A stretch of 64,000 nt of DNA from Piezodorus guildinii (GCA_023052935.1 CM041298.1:116357977-116421976); one strand, 5' to 3'. Shown: positions 32,643 to 43,388, counted from the stretch's first letter. Notes: generated by a model from the letters alone, not told the origin. Numbers and translations are program-made.

Positions 32643-33112
32643 CGTTACGGCCAGGACAATAGCAGGTAAATCACGCCTAGGGGAATCCTGATTTGGCTAG
32701 AGACTTCTGGGACTTGGACAGTCCTCGAAGTACATAAAATGACCTATCCGCCTTCCCGCATTTACCTGCCCACCTCTCTTTGTCCAGACTCTTCTGTAGT
32801 GGTATAAATACCGGTCCACTACGCCTGAGAGAATCATTCTTAACCCGGCTCAACAAGATGATGTATTAATGGCAGTGAACTGTGACAGTGTAGTAAAACT
32901 GTGTGTATCAGTCTTGTGATAACCAGTCGTAGTAGTTTAGCACTTAGAAATATCTCATTTTTTTGTTGTACATTTAGTTAAGTTAGTAATTCAATTATTA
33001 TTGTAAGTATAGTAATTGATAATTCCTTTGTATTTGTACATCTTGTATTTAATAAATATTTGTAATTTGTAAATTGAAGTAGTTCATTTCTCACACTCCG
33101 TAGCCCGTAACA
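32643..33112 (+). mobile_element. Solo LTR
   Basis: A 470-bp block beginning CGTTACGG (expected TGTTACGG) and ending CCGTAACA, flanked by ATAT on both sides. It has a TATA box (TATAAAT, 32803-32809) inside the inverted repeat GTAGTGG/CCACTAC (32796-32802/32816-32822), and AATAAA near 33050, as expected for LTR promoter and polyadenylation signals. There is no internal region, so it is a solo LTR left by LTR-LTR recombination. Superfamily cannot be told from the LTR alone. Confidence 0.65.
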
Positions 33113-33116
33113 ATAT

Positions 33117-33315
33117 GTTTAAATTGTTTTCCCTCCGAGGCGATTGAAAAGAAGATGGCCTCGGGATCTACTAACTTAAATAAACATCGAAGTTCTACCA
33201 CTGGGTAGTTTCTTCAATAGCCTTTCACGCCCTTTATTCTAATTCAACAGTTTTACTTATTGTATTTATATTAATATAAAGTTGTAAAATTCAATAAAAT
33301 ATAAATAAAAAATTG
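33117..33315 (+). mobile_element. J1 LINE 3' end
   Basis: CCTCCGAGGCGATTGAAAAG, GATGGCCTCGGGATCTACT and the UTR ending AAAGTTGTAAAATTCAATAA. Confidence 0.75.
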
Positions 33316-34149
33316 TTTTGTTTTTTCTTAACCATATACTCAACTGAAATAAAGTTATTAAAAACTCTGGTTGTATCCTTGATATTTTCAAGTATATTTC
33401 GTTTGAAAGAGAACCTTCATCTCGTTAATTGCTTCAGTACTTGCCTCGAAATAAAGAATCTTTTCAACAAAAAAAAATATATATACGATGATATGAAAAA
33501 CTTTTAAGAGTATTAAATTACTACTTTCTATAAAAAAAAAAAAAAAAAAAACTGGCTACACGAAATGGGCGTATCACTTAAAACATTTCACCCGGCGATC
33601 TCCCAACATGAACCAATATCTTCCAGTTCGAGAACTTATTACCGAACCCCACTATCTTCGATCGCTTAATGTTTCCTTCCCTCGAGGATAAACCAATTAA
33701 AATTCTCAATTAAATTAATATCAAGATTTATAAATTGCGGATTCGCCTATCTTCTGCACTATTATTATACTCTTATAGTTGGGGGAAAAAATCCGGAAAG
33801 ATGAAGAGTAAAAAAAAAAATGCGGAGATGGGAAAATGAATCGAGTTAGGAGTTAATAGACTTTATAGGCAGAACTTGAAGCGCCTATAAAGGGCCTTAC
33901 TTTATCGAGTAGCATAATTTGGGATTTTAGCGGAATAGCTGTTGTAGGTCGGGAAATGTTCCAAGTTTGGTAACGATGCATAAAGCGGCAGGTATTAGTC
34001 GAGGTCTTAATATGCGAGGAAATGGGAGTACTTAAGGGCAATAGAGTACGCCTTAAAATTGACTTTGAGTTTTTAGTACTACTTACACAAAATCATTTAG
34101 TTTATAGTGTTCTATAAAGAATATAACAGTTCCGAAAAATAAACTATTT
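33316..34149. other. No gene recognised
   Basis: Unassigned; a poly(A) tract at about 33531-33551 and A-run near 33812. No match to window repeats. Confidence 0.5.
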
Positions 34150-34573
34150 AAAAAAAATTAATTTATTAAAATTTACAACTGTACTTCATAATACAACAAG
34201 TAAATATGCTAAAAGAAAATGACATGAAACAGATTTGTAGAAGAACTACTCAACGGCACTCCAGTAACTATTTTAAACTAGAAGGTCTCGTGACCATCTT
34301 CTTTTCAGAAGCCTCGGATTATTATTAGGAATCGAAGAGGAAGCAAGGGTCGAAACTATTAGGTTGGGGTGGGAATGGAGTTTGCCATAGAAGGATTGAT
34401 TTGGTTTGGGCAAATCAGAAACATATGGAACATTTAGGTCTTTAAGGATGATTTTATTTGTGACAAAGTAAGGAACGTTGAGGGTTTTACCAAGGATTTT
34501 GGATTGGAAGGATCCGATACGGGAAGAATTCGATGGTTCAGCAGGGCCTACTCCGTACTACTCCGTATATCCA

Positions 34574-34768
34574 TGTTATGTAAAAAGACCTTTAGATTAG
34601 GAAATTAGGCTCTATTCATCTTGATTATAGTTAACATAAAAGAGAAAACTTAACACACTAAAGAAAGTTATTGTAACACATGATTAAACTAATGAACAGG
34701 TTATGATATTAATATAAGGTTATAATAAAGATAATGAGCAGGTTAATATAACACATGATATTATGACA
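34574..34768 (-). repeat. 3' LTR of the gypsy-type element
   Basis: TG...CA termini, adjacent polypurine tract, and target duplication at its outer edge. Only one LTR copy is present in the window. Confidence 0.75.
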
Positions 34769-37700
34769 TTTTTCCTCCCTTCAGAGAATTAACACAGATA
34801 GTCCTTTAACCAGGTTGGCCTTTGACGTTCTCTTGTTGAACGACGCACAGTTCTTGGTTGATCGGAGCTGTTATCTGAAGACGGTGGTTGGAGGGGCATG
34901 AGTTGGTCCAAAGAGTTTTCTGGTTCCTCGTGATTGCAAGCATCTACTAATTCTTCATTGGTTTGTCCTTGTGTTGGCAGTTCAATTGGTACGTAATTTT
35001 CTTCTGATTCCATTCTCGAAGGTATGTCCAATGCAGAATCACCATATGGTGCTAGTTGCTTTAAGGATACTATCCTCTCACGACCATCTTCCATTTGAAT
35101 TCTAGCATATTGGGGATTAACATCTATCAGATGTACCTCCTCCACCAGGGGATCATACTTGCTAAGCCTGGCTTGTTTCTTCATTAGAACCTTTGATGAA
35201 GGTACAAGCCAAGACGGTAGAGAGCAGCCGTTGGTATACCTGCGACTATGTTTGAAAAATCTTTCGTGAGGTGTTTCATTGGTTGCTGTACATAACAAGG
35301 AACGAATAGAATGTAGAGAGTCTGGAAGCACAGACTCCCAATAAGATGAATCCAGGTTCTTTTGTTTAAGTGCCAGGGAAATCGTTCGCCAGATTGTTCC
35401 ATTCTCGCGTTCTATCTGACCATTTCCTGTCGGATTATATGACGAGGACATGGAAGTTGCAACACCACGTGAATGTAGAAAGTTCTGTAGTTCCCGAGAA
35501 ATAAAAGATGTTCCTCTGTCAGTATGAATATAGGAGGGGGTTCCAAAAATCGAGAATAAATCAACAAGGCAGTCAATGACTGTCGAAGAATTCATGTCAG
35601 GGCAAGGATAAGCGAATGGAAACCGAGAAAACTCATCGATGATGGTCAAGAGGTACTTGTTTCTCGTTTTCGAGGGTAAAGGGCCTTTAAAGTCCATACT
35701 AATCCTTTCAAAAGGATTTGTAGCCTTGATGAGTGTAGAATCGGGAGTCTTATAGAATCTTGGCTTGATGGAATTGCAAGTGGGACAAGATGCGAACATT
35801 TTTCGGATCTGTTCCACTGAAAATGGTTGATTGTGAGTTCGTACCCAATGAATCATCCGGGTTACACCAGGATGACACAAATTACAATGCAGTGAATACA
35901 GTTTGTCAGGTTGAATAGAGCTGCATACTCTTGAAAACACATCTGCAACAAGATTTTCTTTTCCAGGTCTATAGATAATATCATAATTGTAACATGATAA
36001 TTCAAGCCGCCATCTTTGAATTTTCTCATTTTTAATTTTGTTCTGATGGTTTGAATCGAACATAAAAGATACTGAGCGTTGATCGGTGATAATAGTGAAG
36101 TAGCGGCCCAATAGAAAATGTCTCCATTTCTTCAATGAGCAAACAATAGCATAAGCCTCTTTCTCTACAGCTGAATGTCGTCGTTCACTGTTAGTTAGTT
36201 TTTGAGAGAAGAATGCCACAGGACGGCCGGATTGGGAGAGTACTGCTGAAATGGAAAAATCGGAGGCATCAGTTTCGACGAAAAATGTATCTTTCTCGTT
36301 AATTGTATTCAACATTGACTGAGATATTTCTTTTTTAAGGAGCTCAAACTCCGATATTCGTTCGGGTGATAAGGGAAAGGTTTTAGTATCAAGAAGGTGT
36401 CGAACCTTGTCTGAATAATTTAGAACCCATCTAGAGTAATGAGCAAATAGTCCAATTGTCCTTTGTAGTTCCTTTGAATTACTTGGAGGAGGCAGGCTAC
36501 GTAGAGGTTCCAAACGCTCTGGGTCAGGTGCAATGGTTTGGTTTTCAATTTTATATCCAAAAAGCGTAATAGATGACTGGCAGAATTTACTCTTTTCATG
36601 GTTTATTGTAAAACCATATTTATGAACTGCATCCATGAATCGATTAAGGTTCACATCGTGTTCTTCCTTGTCTATCCCGCAAACTGTTACATCATCGAGG
36701 TATGCATATGTCTTTTTTAATTTTTCCTTGGAAATAACGTCATCCATGACCCGTTGAAAACAAGGAACCCCATCTGTTAGGCCAAATGCTAGCCGTCGGA
36801 ATTGATAAAGTCTGCCACAGGCTTCGAATGCAGTATAAGGACGATCTTTCTCTCTCAAGGGTATTTGATGGTAAGCGCTTTTAAAATCAATGGTACTGAA
36901 ATAGGAGTTTTTTGATATCCTGGCCACAGTTTTCTCTATATCCGGTAGGGGATACCCATCCAAAAGAGTGTACCTATTAATTGTTTGTGAATAGTCGATT
37001 ACCATTCGTTTTTTATTTCTCTCGCCCTTTACTACAAATGCTTGGGCTCTCCATGGAGATCTACTTACTTCTATGATCTGGTCCGCAAGAAGCTTCTCGA
37101 CCTCTTTCTTCATAAAACTGTAGTCTTCCTCTGTATGTTTTCGAGATTTAGTTATGATTGGTTTCACATCTCTGGTAAGATATTCAAATAATGGTGGAGG
37201 TTCGATCTTTGCAGGTGCAAGATAACAAATGGTTAGAGGGGTTTTGGAACCGCCAAAAGAAAATTTTAGTTCTGAATGTAATTGAAGGATATTGTGCCCA
37301 ACAATTATGTCGGCACATAAGTCTGGGAGTACATTAAGTTTGGTATCATTATATGTGTGGCCTTGAAATTCTAGTTTTGCGATACAATAACAGTTAATTT
37401 TAGTGTTCATTGAGGTAGAAGCCATATAAACGGAACCAGAGGTAGGGTAGGTGTTGAACTGACAATTCTCTGCAAATGACTTGGATATAAAAGATTCGGA
37501 GCTACCTGTATCAATCAAAGCGTGAGCGGGTATATTGTTAACCTGAATGAGGACAGTAGCCCTTTCTAGGTTTGATGATGAGGCTGCAATTAGAGCAGCT
37601 GACTGAGTTGACCCCTTTGATTTACAGACTGAAGCCCAGTGGCCAATTTTAGAGCATTTGTTACATTTTGAGTCTACTGCAGGGCAATGTTGACGGGACA

Positions 37701-37901
37701 TGTGTCTTGATAGGCCACAAAAGTAACATTTAGTATTATTACTTCGCATGGCCGCTAAGTTTGATGATTCCCTACACAAATCTCTATCTTGTGAGACAGA
37801 GGTAGCTGCATTAAGGTTAGCCTGAGAAACTAAATAAGATTCTGATTGATTTTTGGCCGACTCCAAAGCGCGGGCTTTTTCCACAGCTTCATCCAGAGAC
37901 A
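34574..37901 (-). mobile_element. Ty3/gypsy-type retrotransposon lacking the 5' LTR
   Basis: Flanked by ATCCA on both sides (34569-34573 and 37902-37906). The 3' LTR is 34574-34768 (195 bp; on the minus strand TGTCATAA ... ACATAACA) preceded by the purine tract GAAGGGAGGAAAAA (34769-34782). The opposite border falls inside gag coding sequence at TGTCTCTGG, so the 5' LTR, leader and gag N-terminus are missing even though the target duplication is intact. Confidence 0.8.
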
Positions 37902-37902
37902 A
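34789..37902 (-). CDS. gag-pol polyprotein: zinc knuckles, protease, RT, RNase H, integrase
   Basis: A single 1037-codon open frame without stops. Two CCHC knuckles of Gag nucleocapsid lie at residues 59-73 (CYFCGLSRHMSRQHC) and 80-93 (CNKCSKIGHWASVC). An aspartic protease with ALIDTGSSESF follows near 129-138. RT spans about 255-440 with DFKSAYHQIPL and YLDD near 400. RNase H begins near 540 (VETDASDFSISAVLSQ). Integrase starts near 670 with an HHCC-type zinc site, then the DDE core: MDFKG near 734, HTDRGTSF near 794 and NGQIERENG near 831. There is no envelope-like frame. The frame opens at the truncated border without an ATG (first codon TTG), so the Gag matrix/capsid part is lost and the element is not autonomous. 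The intact pol suggests a young insertion. Confidence 0.93.
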   Translation of the reverse strand: MSLDEAVEKARALESAKNQSESYLVSQANLNAATSVSQDRDLCRESSNLAAMRSNNTKCYFCGLSRHMSRQHCPAVDSKCNKCSKIGHWASVCKSKGSTQSAALIAASSSNLERATVLIQVNNIPAHALIDTGSSESFISKSFAENCQFNTYPTSGSVYMASTSMNTKINCYCIAKLEFQGHTYNDTKLNVLPDLCADIIVGHNILQLHSELKFSFGGSKTPLTICYLAPAKIEPPPLFEYLTRDVKPIITKSRKHTEEDYSFMKKEVEKLLADQIIEVSRSPWRAQAFVVKGERNKKRMVIDYSQTINRYTLLDGYPLPDIEKTVARISKNSYFSTIDFKSAYHQIPLREKDRPYTAFEACGRLYQFRRLAFGLTDGVPCFQRVMDDVISKEKLKKTYAYLDDVTVCGIDKEEHDVNLNRFMDAVHKYGFTINHEKSKFCQSSITLFGYKIENQTIAPDPERLEPLRSLPPPSNSKELQRTIGLFAHYSRWVLNYSDKVRHLLDTKTFPLSPERISEFELLKKEISQSMLNTINEKDTFFVETDASDFSISAVLSQSGRPVAFFSQKLTNSERRHSAVEKEAYAIVCSLKKWRHFLLGRYFTIITDQRSVSFMFDSNHQNKIKNEKIQRWRLELSCYNYDIIYRPGKENLVADVFSRVCSSIQPDKLYSLHCNLCHPGVTRMIHWVRTHNQPFSVEQIRKMFASCPTCNSIKPRFYKTPDSTLIKATNPFERISMDFKGPLPSKTRNKYLLTIIDEFSRFPFAYPCPDMNSSTVIDCLVDLFSIFGTPSYIHTDRGTSFISRELQNFLHSRGVATSMSSSYNPTGNGQIERENGTIWRTISLALKQKNLDSSYWESVLPDSLHSIRSLLCTATNETPHERFFKHSRRYTNGCSLPSWLVPSSKVLMKKQARLSKYDPLVEEVHLIDVNPQYARIQMEDGRERIVSLKQLAPYGDSALDIPSRMESEENYVPIELPTQGQTNEELVDACNHEEPENSLDQLMPLQPPSSDNSSDQPRTVRRSTRERQRPTWLKDYLC

Positions 37903-38859
37903 TCCATATCGGTCTTATGATGGCATATAAATAAGTCTTTTGTAATTAAGTGGAAGGTTGGAGCGTTTGTCCAATAAGTGTTGAAGTAGTCGAAATCGTC
38001 TGGCAGTTTCTTGTCATTTCAGTATGGGAATTCCGAGTTAGACTTCTGTCAAGAGGGAGTCTTAGGTATCGAATCTGTTCAATAGGGGTAGTAGTGTGTC
38101 ATTAAAGGATACTGAGGGGCAGGAAGTCATTATTTTACGACGAAGGGTTAAAGGTTATTTGGTGGGATTTGTTAAAATAAATTTTAATTTGTCGATTATG
38201 GCACTATACTTTAAGGTCTCGGATGTAGGATTAAAGAGTGGGGGAGGCAGAAACTGGATGATTATCTACTGATTGCATACACGTGTCATCAGCATAGGTA
38301 GATAGGAAGTTGTTAGGATGGTGAATATCACTGTAAGACTATATAAAGAACGGGTCCTGGGATGCTGCCTTGAGGAACACCAGCAGATTGAGAAAATAGG
38401 AGGAATGAATTAGGAATAGGAATCAAAGCTCATTAAATTAATATCAGCATGTTATGCATAGCATAATCAATAGCGTTTCAGCTACTTAATAATAAATTAA
38501 TATTTCAATTATAGTATTAACAAAGAATCTTATATGTATGTATATGAATATATTTATTAATAATTGATTAATTTAACCTTCTTCTTTTTTTTTCAGGTAC
38601 TCCTACTTCAAGATGATTATTCCAGTGTTTCGAACTGTTAAGGTATTTTATTTTGTAACTTCCTAATTTATTACGTACGAATTCATTTATTGGAGTGCCT
38701 TTACTTTTACTTTCAGTGTCCTGAGTATTATTATAATATATCAGGGAAAGTATCGCAATGATACATTTTTTATTTGAGTTTCCCCCTCAAATACATGTTT
38801 TATGGCTCTGAGCCGAAATGACTTAAGTCCTGCTAAACAGTCTGTGTGTGTTTGGGGTG

Positions 38860-40664
38860 TAGGGATTGCAATCCGGTGTCATTTCCAATCCGGCCGGATC
38901 CGGTCCCAAATTTTCATCCAATCCGGACGGATCCGTATGGTATGACTAAATCAGGGTGATTTTCACTTTTCGGTCCAAGATGAACAGTTAGTATGTTATT
39001 GAATATAATTTTACTCATAATAGGAAGTTTATAAAATAAAAGTTATGTTAGGATTAGATATGGAGCAAAAAAATAAAAGTTTAGAAGTTTAGGTAACTAG
39101 TAAAATTTTAATGGCTATTAAAACAGTCGGCTATTGATTACAATTTGCTGAAAATAAAGACTATTTGTTTTCTACCACCCTTTTTCTAAAATCAAAATTG
39201 ATTTTTGATAATATATACTAAAGTTATTAGTACTTACGTACTATTTAAAAAACAAATATTGCCAGTAGAATAATTTAAAGATTTATACTCATAATACAAA
39301 CTCATTATTGTGATAATTATGCCATTCATCCGACATATTCATCAAAAAATGATTGTGCCCATCAATTAAGAGTTTTTTGTAATTGTTAGCAATCTCAATA
39401 ATAATAATAATAATAATAGGCTTATCCGATACCACCAAACTTCGCCTGCACAGACTCGTCCAATGTTCGCCGGTCAAGCCCAAGCCCCCGAGATCAGCTT
39501 TAACGCAATCCTCCCATCGCCGCTTCGGCCTACCTTTCGGACGCCTACCAGTCGGATCAGCAAATACCAACTTTCTCGGAATCCGTTCCTCACCGAGCCC
39601 AACAATTTTACTCGCCCATTTGAGTCTCCGCGACGCTATTAACTCAATTATATTCACAGGATACAAGTTCCGCAATTCCGCGTTGTTAACCCAGTCTCAT
39701 CCTCTTCGTAACCAAATTTATAACAGATACCCTTATTCTCAAATCTTCAAGCCGTTTGTTCATGGCCTCAAGTGCGCCCGTTCACTCCTAAATAACCCTT
39801 GAAATAATGTTTTATAAATTTCTAACTTTAAGTTTTAGATAGTAGCGTGAGCTAAGTAACTTAGCATGATATACCATGATGTTTGTGTATTTGTGAACTA
39901 AATGTTTGAGTATGCGTTCGACCTAGTCACACCTCCCGTCAGCTAGGAGGGCGCTCTCCATTGTTGTCACGATGTCCATCGGACTTAGCCGGGAGGAGCT
40001 TCCGAGGAAATTCCACCGACCATCCCCACATCCGCCAGCATTCCCAAATAATTTAAAATTATTATTATCACAATTCCCATCTGAGTTAATTACGCAAGGA
40101 TAATTATATAGGATTTTATAAAGTAACTTAATAAATTAATATAGCTATCTGAGAAAGTGAAGTATAGGAAGACGTGTGCAGTAACGTAGCTCAGTCTTTC
40201 TAGATTTCAATAGATTTGTAAGCAGTTTATCATATAATTCAGTACACTTGAGTGAGTCAGAACTGGAGTGAGCAATTTCTCTAAAAAAAAGTTAGAGTTG
40301 TTTCAGAAGTTCCTCTACAGACAACTTATAGGATGCTATAGCTCGCGTATATCCAAGATAATATCTGTTAACTTACATTTAGGTGAAGCACCGACAAAAC
40401 AAAAGCTCATGTACTGTCTCGTGAAAAACGAATGAATGATGCTGGACTGAACTGATGACGTGATGTAATTTGGCCTCGAACGACACCACCATACATGTAC
40501 ACCTAATGTAACGCATTTAAAGTACTTTTTTTTATTAAACTGCACTATTTTTGGCCAAAAATTGCTATAATCGGATCCGGTATATTATTGCCGGATCCGG
40601 TTAACGTATAATTATACCGGATCCGCCGGATTGCCGGATCCGGTTTACCGGATCGCAATCCCTA
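38860..40664. mobile_element. hAT-like non-autonomous DNA transposon
   Basis: Terminal inverted repeats TAGGGATTGCAATCCGG (left) and the complement of TAGGGATTGCGATCCGG (right) are flanked by TTGGGGTG and GTGGGGTG, an 8-bp duplication with one mismatch. Palindromic CCGGATCCGG-type motifs recur in both subterminal regions (38895-38935 and 40568-40655), as expected for clustered transposase-binding sites in hAT elements. No transposase frame is visible in the 1805 bp. A LINE tail (39397-39810) is nested inside. Confidence 0.75.
39397..39810 (-). pseudogene. RTE/CR1-type LINE C-terminus nested in the hAT-like element
   Basis: The minus frame has LYPVNIIELIASRRLKWASK, VGLGEERIPRKLVFADPTG and GRPKRRWEDCVKADLGGLGL. 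It is intact over about 90 codons, then the UTR GGTGGTATCGGATAAGCCTA and a (TTA)n tail at 39398-39417. RT catalytic motifs are absent (5'-truncated). Confidence 0.8.
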
Positions 40665-41159
40665 GTGGGGTGGGTGCCCAAAACGAAGAGTTGTGCGATA
40701 CTGAAATTTCACCTTTTCAAAAATTACTACAAGCATAAGTTATGTAATTAATAAAATTAAGCAACCAGGTGAATCACTTCATGCTATGCAACTATTTACG
40801 ATTATCTCAAAATCTTCTCTAACAATTTTCATTGAATTCGTTTTATCGATTCAAAATTTATATTAACTTAAATATCCTCTATGATTTATTCTGATTGAAA
40901 TGTTCTGACAGCTCTTAAATGCCGATATTTTAAATTTTCTCTTTCTAGAGTACCTTAAATTTTGCAGATTCCAAATAATTAACATTATCATCGTATTAGA
41001 ATTGTTAAAAAACGCGAAATATAAAAGTTAAACCAAATTTATAAATAACTGATACAAAGTTGTGGAAAGTAATATAAAGTGATTAATAGGGGATAAACAT
41101 AAGTGATTGTCGTACACATTACAATTTTATACAGTTATAATACTTATAACGGATAACAT

Positions 41160-41743
41160 GAAATCCAGGAAAAAATGAAAAGGAAGAAATAAAGGCCCGG
41201 TGAAAGGTGGGAAATGCGTGTTATTATTCAGTTGCTAAATTACTTAGCTCGTGGCTTCTGTCTAAAAACTTTAAGGTTCGAAATTATAAAACTATCATTC
41301 TTCCAACGGTTCTTTATGGATGTGAAACGTGGCCGCTTACTTTAAACGATGAACAACGGCTTAAGGTTTTCAAAAATAAGATACTGCGTAAAATATTTGG
41401 TCCGAAGAGAGATGAGGCCATTGGGGAGTTTAGGAGGTTGCACAACGCGAAATTACGGAGCTTGTATCCAGTGAATATAATTGAGTTGATAGCATCGCGG
41501 AGACTCAAATGGGCACGTAAAGTTGTTGGGCTCGGCGAGGAACGAATTCCGAGAAAGTTGGTATTTGCTGATCTGACTGGTAGGCGTCCAAAAGGTAGGC
41601 CGAAGAGTCGATAGGAAGATTGCGTTAAGGCTGAGCTCGGGAGCTTGGGCTTGACCAGCAAACATTGGACGAGTCAGTGCAGGCGAAGTTTGGTGGTATT
41701 GGCATCGAACCTTCGGGTTCGGTAAGCCTATTATTATTATTAT
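41160..41743 (+). pseudogene. RTE/CR1-type LINE C-terminus, (TTA)n tail
   Basis: An open frame of 135 codons (41207-41614) with LPTVLYGCETWPLTLNDEQR, ILRKIFGPKRDEAIGEFRRL and SRRLKWARKVVGLGEERIPR, ending at a TAG where relatives continue RRWED. The 3' UTR carries a short insertion (GGCATCGAACCTTCGGGTTC) relative to the 39.4-kb copy and ends in (TTA)n at 41728-41743. Confidence 0.8.
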
Positions 41744-41756
41744 TACATATATATAT

Positions 41757-42667
41757 TTTTTTTTATTTTTTTTTTTTTTTATCTTTTCCTCCTATGGTAA
41801 CCCCAAAGAAGGAGAGTTTATTAATTTTAGTTTATATACATGTTCCATGCCTATTTTTAGGCACACTACACGTAATCTATGATATATTTCACAAATTATT
41901 AAGTTTACATTATTTTGATCTTCATTTTAAACATTATATATATCGAAAAATAACAAAAATAAGATTAATTTAACATCAATCAAAAATAACTAACAAAAGA
42001 AAATAGCTTAAAAATAATGTTAATTACACCTTTCAATATTTTTCAAAATTATAATAAAGCAACTAAATATATACAAACAAAAAAGAATGAATTTAGCACA
42101 ACAAGAATTACATAGACTGAGCTGCCTTCCTTCAATCAGTATTAAGCTGGTTGAAGTCTATTTTGTTAACGAAATTTATAAAATACTTTTTTAATTTTGT
42201 CATCAGTCTCTGTTCTGTTTCTGGCCAAGTCCCGTGCTCTAATATAACGTCCTGAATAAGTTTAGCTGGAATGTTGTCTAATTTCTTACAGTCGAATAGT
42301 AGGTGTCGAAAATTATGTATGTTACCATCGTATGGACATTTGTCGTCTTGTAGTATGCTAAAGCGTTTTAAGTATTGTTTTGTTTGTCCATGTTCAGTCA
42401 GAAATTGTGTCACCTTGTAATTACTACTTAGTATGTGTTTGTAGTTGTTTAGTGTGATATAGGGAACAAATATATGAAGGCTTGGTGACATCACCGAAGC
42501 AGTCCAGGAACGATTCCATTTGACTACCGTCTCTTTCATCATCTTCCCTTTGATGTAGGATATGGGAACCTTATTGTACGATATTGTAAGGTCACTCTGA
42601 GCCGCTATCTTTGCTAGGGTGTCCGTTTGTTCGTTGCCTTCTACTCCTGAGTGTCCCTTAACCCACA

Positions 42668-42677
<10 letters not shown>
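41757..42677 (-). mobile_element. Second R1/LOA-type LINE, 3' part only
   Basis: Poly(T) at 41757-41781 marks the 3' poly(A), then about 350 bp of 3' UTR and the C-terminal coding region up to a (TA)n tract, where it is truncated. It lies directly after the (TTA)n tail of the previous LINE. Confidence 0.75.
42132..42677 (-). pseudogene. R1/LOA-type ORF2 C-terminus: end of RNase H and Cys/His cluster
   Basis: An open frame of about 180 codons. Its start, ILWVKGHSGVEGNEQTDTLA, is the last catalytic block of RNase H. KVTQFLTEHG and the cluster CPYDG, FRHLLFDC follow, colinear with the C-terminus of the 15.5-18.6-kb ORF2 (KLTQFLTGHG, YDHLLFDC) but clearly diverged, so it is a different family member. 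RT and most of RNase H are missing. Frame intact to its stop but non-functional alone. Confidence 0.85.
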
Positions 42678-42728
<51 letters not shown>

Positions 42729-42735
42729 ATATATT
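42668..42735. repeat. (TA)n microsatellite
   Basis: Nearly pure TA at the 5' truncation point of the LINE fragment. Confidence 0.9.
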
Positions 42736-42834
42736 ATATATAATTATCAACATATTCTTTTTCGTTTTCGTGTTCTACAAACAACACAATGGGTTTATGA
42801 TAACTAAAATAGATAATTTTGATTAAATGTTACT

Positions 42835-43255
42835 TATATATCTAGAAAAAAAACGGCATCAATTGTAGTTCCGTTTGTTACATTTATTTCTGTTATTTGA
42901 CATATTTAATTCCAATGTGGTCTTTAAAAAATCAATTGAAGGCTTTAATGTTTCTTGTAAAAAGTCGATATTGAAATCTCCACTCATGATCATTTATAAG
43001 TTAATTTAAGTTCAGATTAAGCGTAGCAGAGCCTTCTGCTGTATATATAACTGAATTTTCATGGATGAAATAAATAATTTTCTTTACACTTTGACTAGGT
43101 GAGATGTAAATGACAACTATTATGATGAGTAGTCCATTTTCTGCCACACAAATTTCTCCAATAAATGATTCATTAAAACAGAATTGAGAATTCTTTAGTG
43201 CTACATCCATCTGCGAAGTTATGTTGTTTTTCGTTTCTCTATTACTTTTATGCAT
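42835..43255 (-). pseudogene. Endonuclease/exonuclease/phosphatase-domain fragment
   Basis: Minus-strand peptides from adjoining frames: FIGEICVAENG, VIYISPSQSVKKIIYFIHEN, then MSGDFNIDFLQ and TNGTTIDAVF. The YxSP, GDFN and TTID blocks are those of APE-like endonuclease domains. This spacing and wording recalls endonuclease domains attached to Helentron-type Rep/helicase proteins and some LINEs; which of the two is inference. At least two frameshifts or stops separate the blocks, so it is dead. No Rep, helicase or RT is adjacent. Confidence 0.6.
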
Positions 43256-43388
43256 AGGCTACTCCTGCGTCACTGAGGTCGCTTACAAGTTACAAAAATC
43301 TGTGTGTGGTGCGCCTAATGAAGTTTACGCTTCAAAAATTGAATTGAGAAAAATCTTACTTTGTTTGAAAACTTCTTAAGTTTATTTT

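Larger units (their letters stand above)
34150..38395 (-). mobile_element. J1 LINE split by a gypsy-type element
   Basis: 34150-34573 is the J1 3' end and thumb region. The RT part resumes at 37902 and runs to about 38395 (CAGCAGATTGAGAAAATAG boundary). The two halves join at the block CTCCGTATATCCA / TATCGGTCTTATGATGG, seen uninterrupted in the other J1 copies. Frames are heavily broken. Confidence 0.8.
38705..41110 (-). repeat. AC12 element split by a hAT-like insertion
   Basis: The left part 38705-38859 (CTTTCAGTGTCCTGAGTATT, AAAGTATCGCAATG, GTCTGTGTGTG) and right part 40673-41110 (CCCAAAACGAAGAGTTGTGC, TTTAAATTTTCTCTTTCTAG) are a diverged AC12 copy interrupted at its TG tract. Confidence 0.6.

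Noticed and set aside
34574..37902. An endogenous retrovirus with an envelope gene
   Set aside because: After integrase the frame ends close to the purine tract and LTR; no room for and no sign of an envelope frame. Treated as a gypsy-type retrotransposon.
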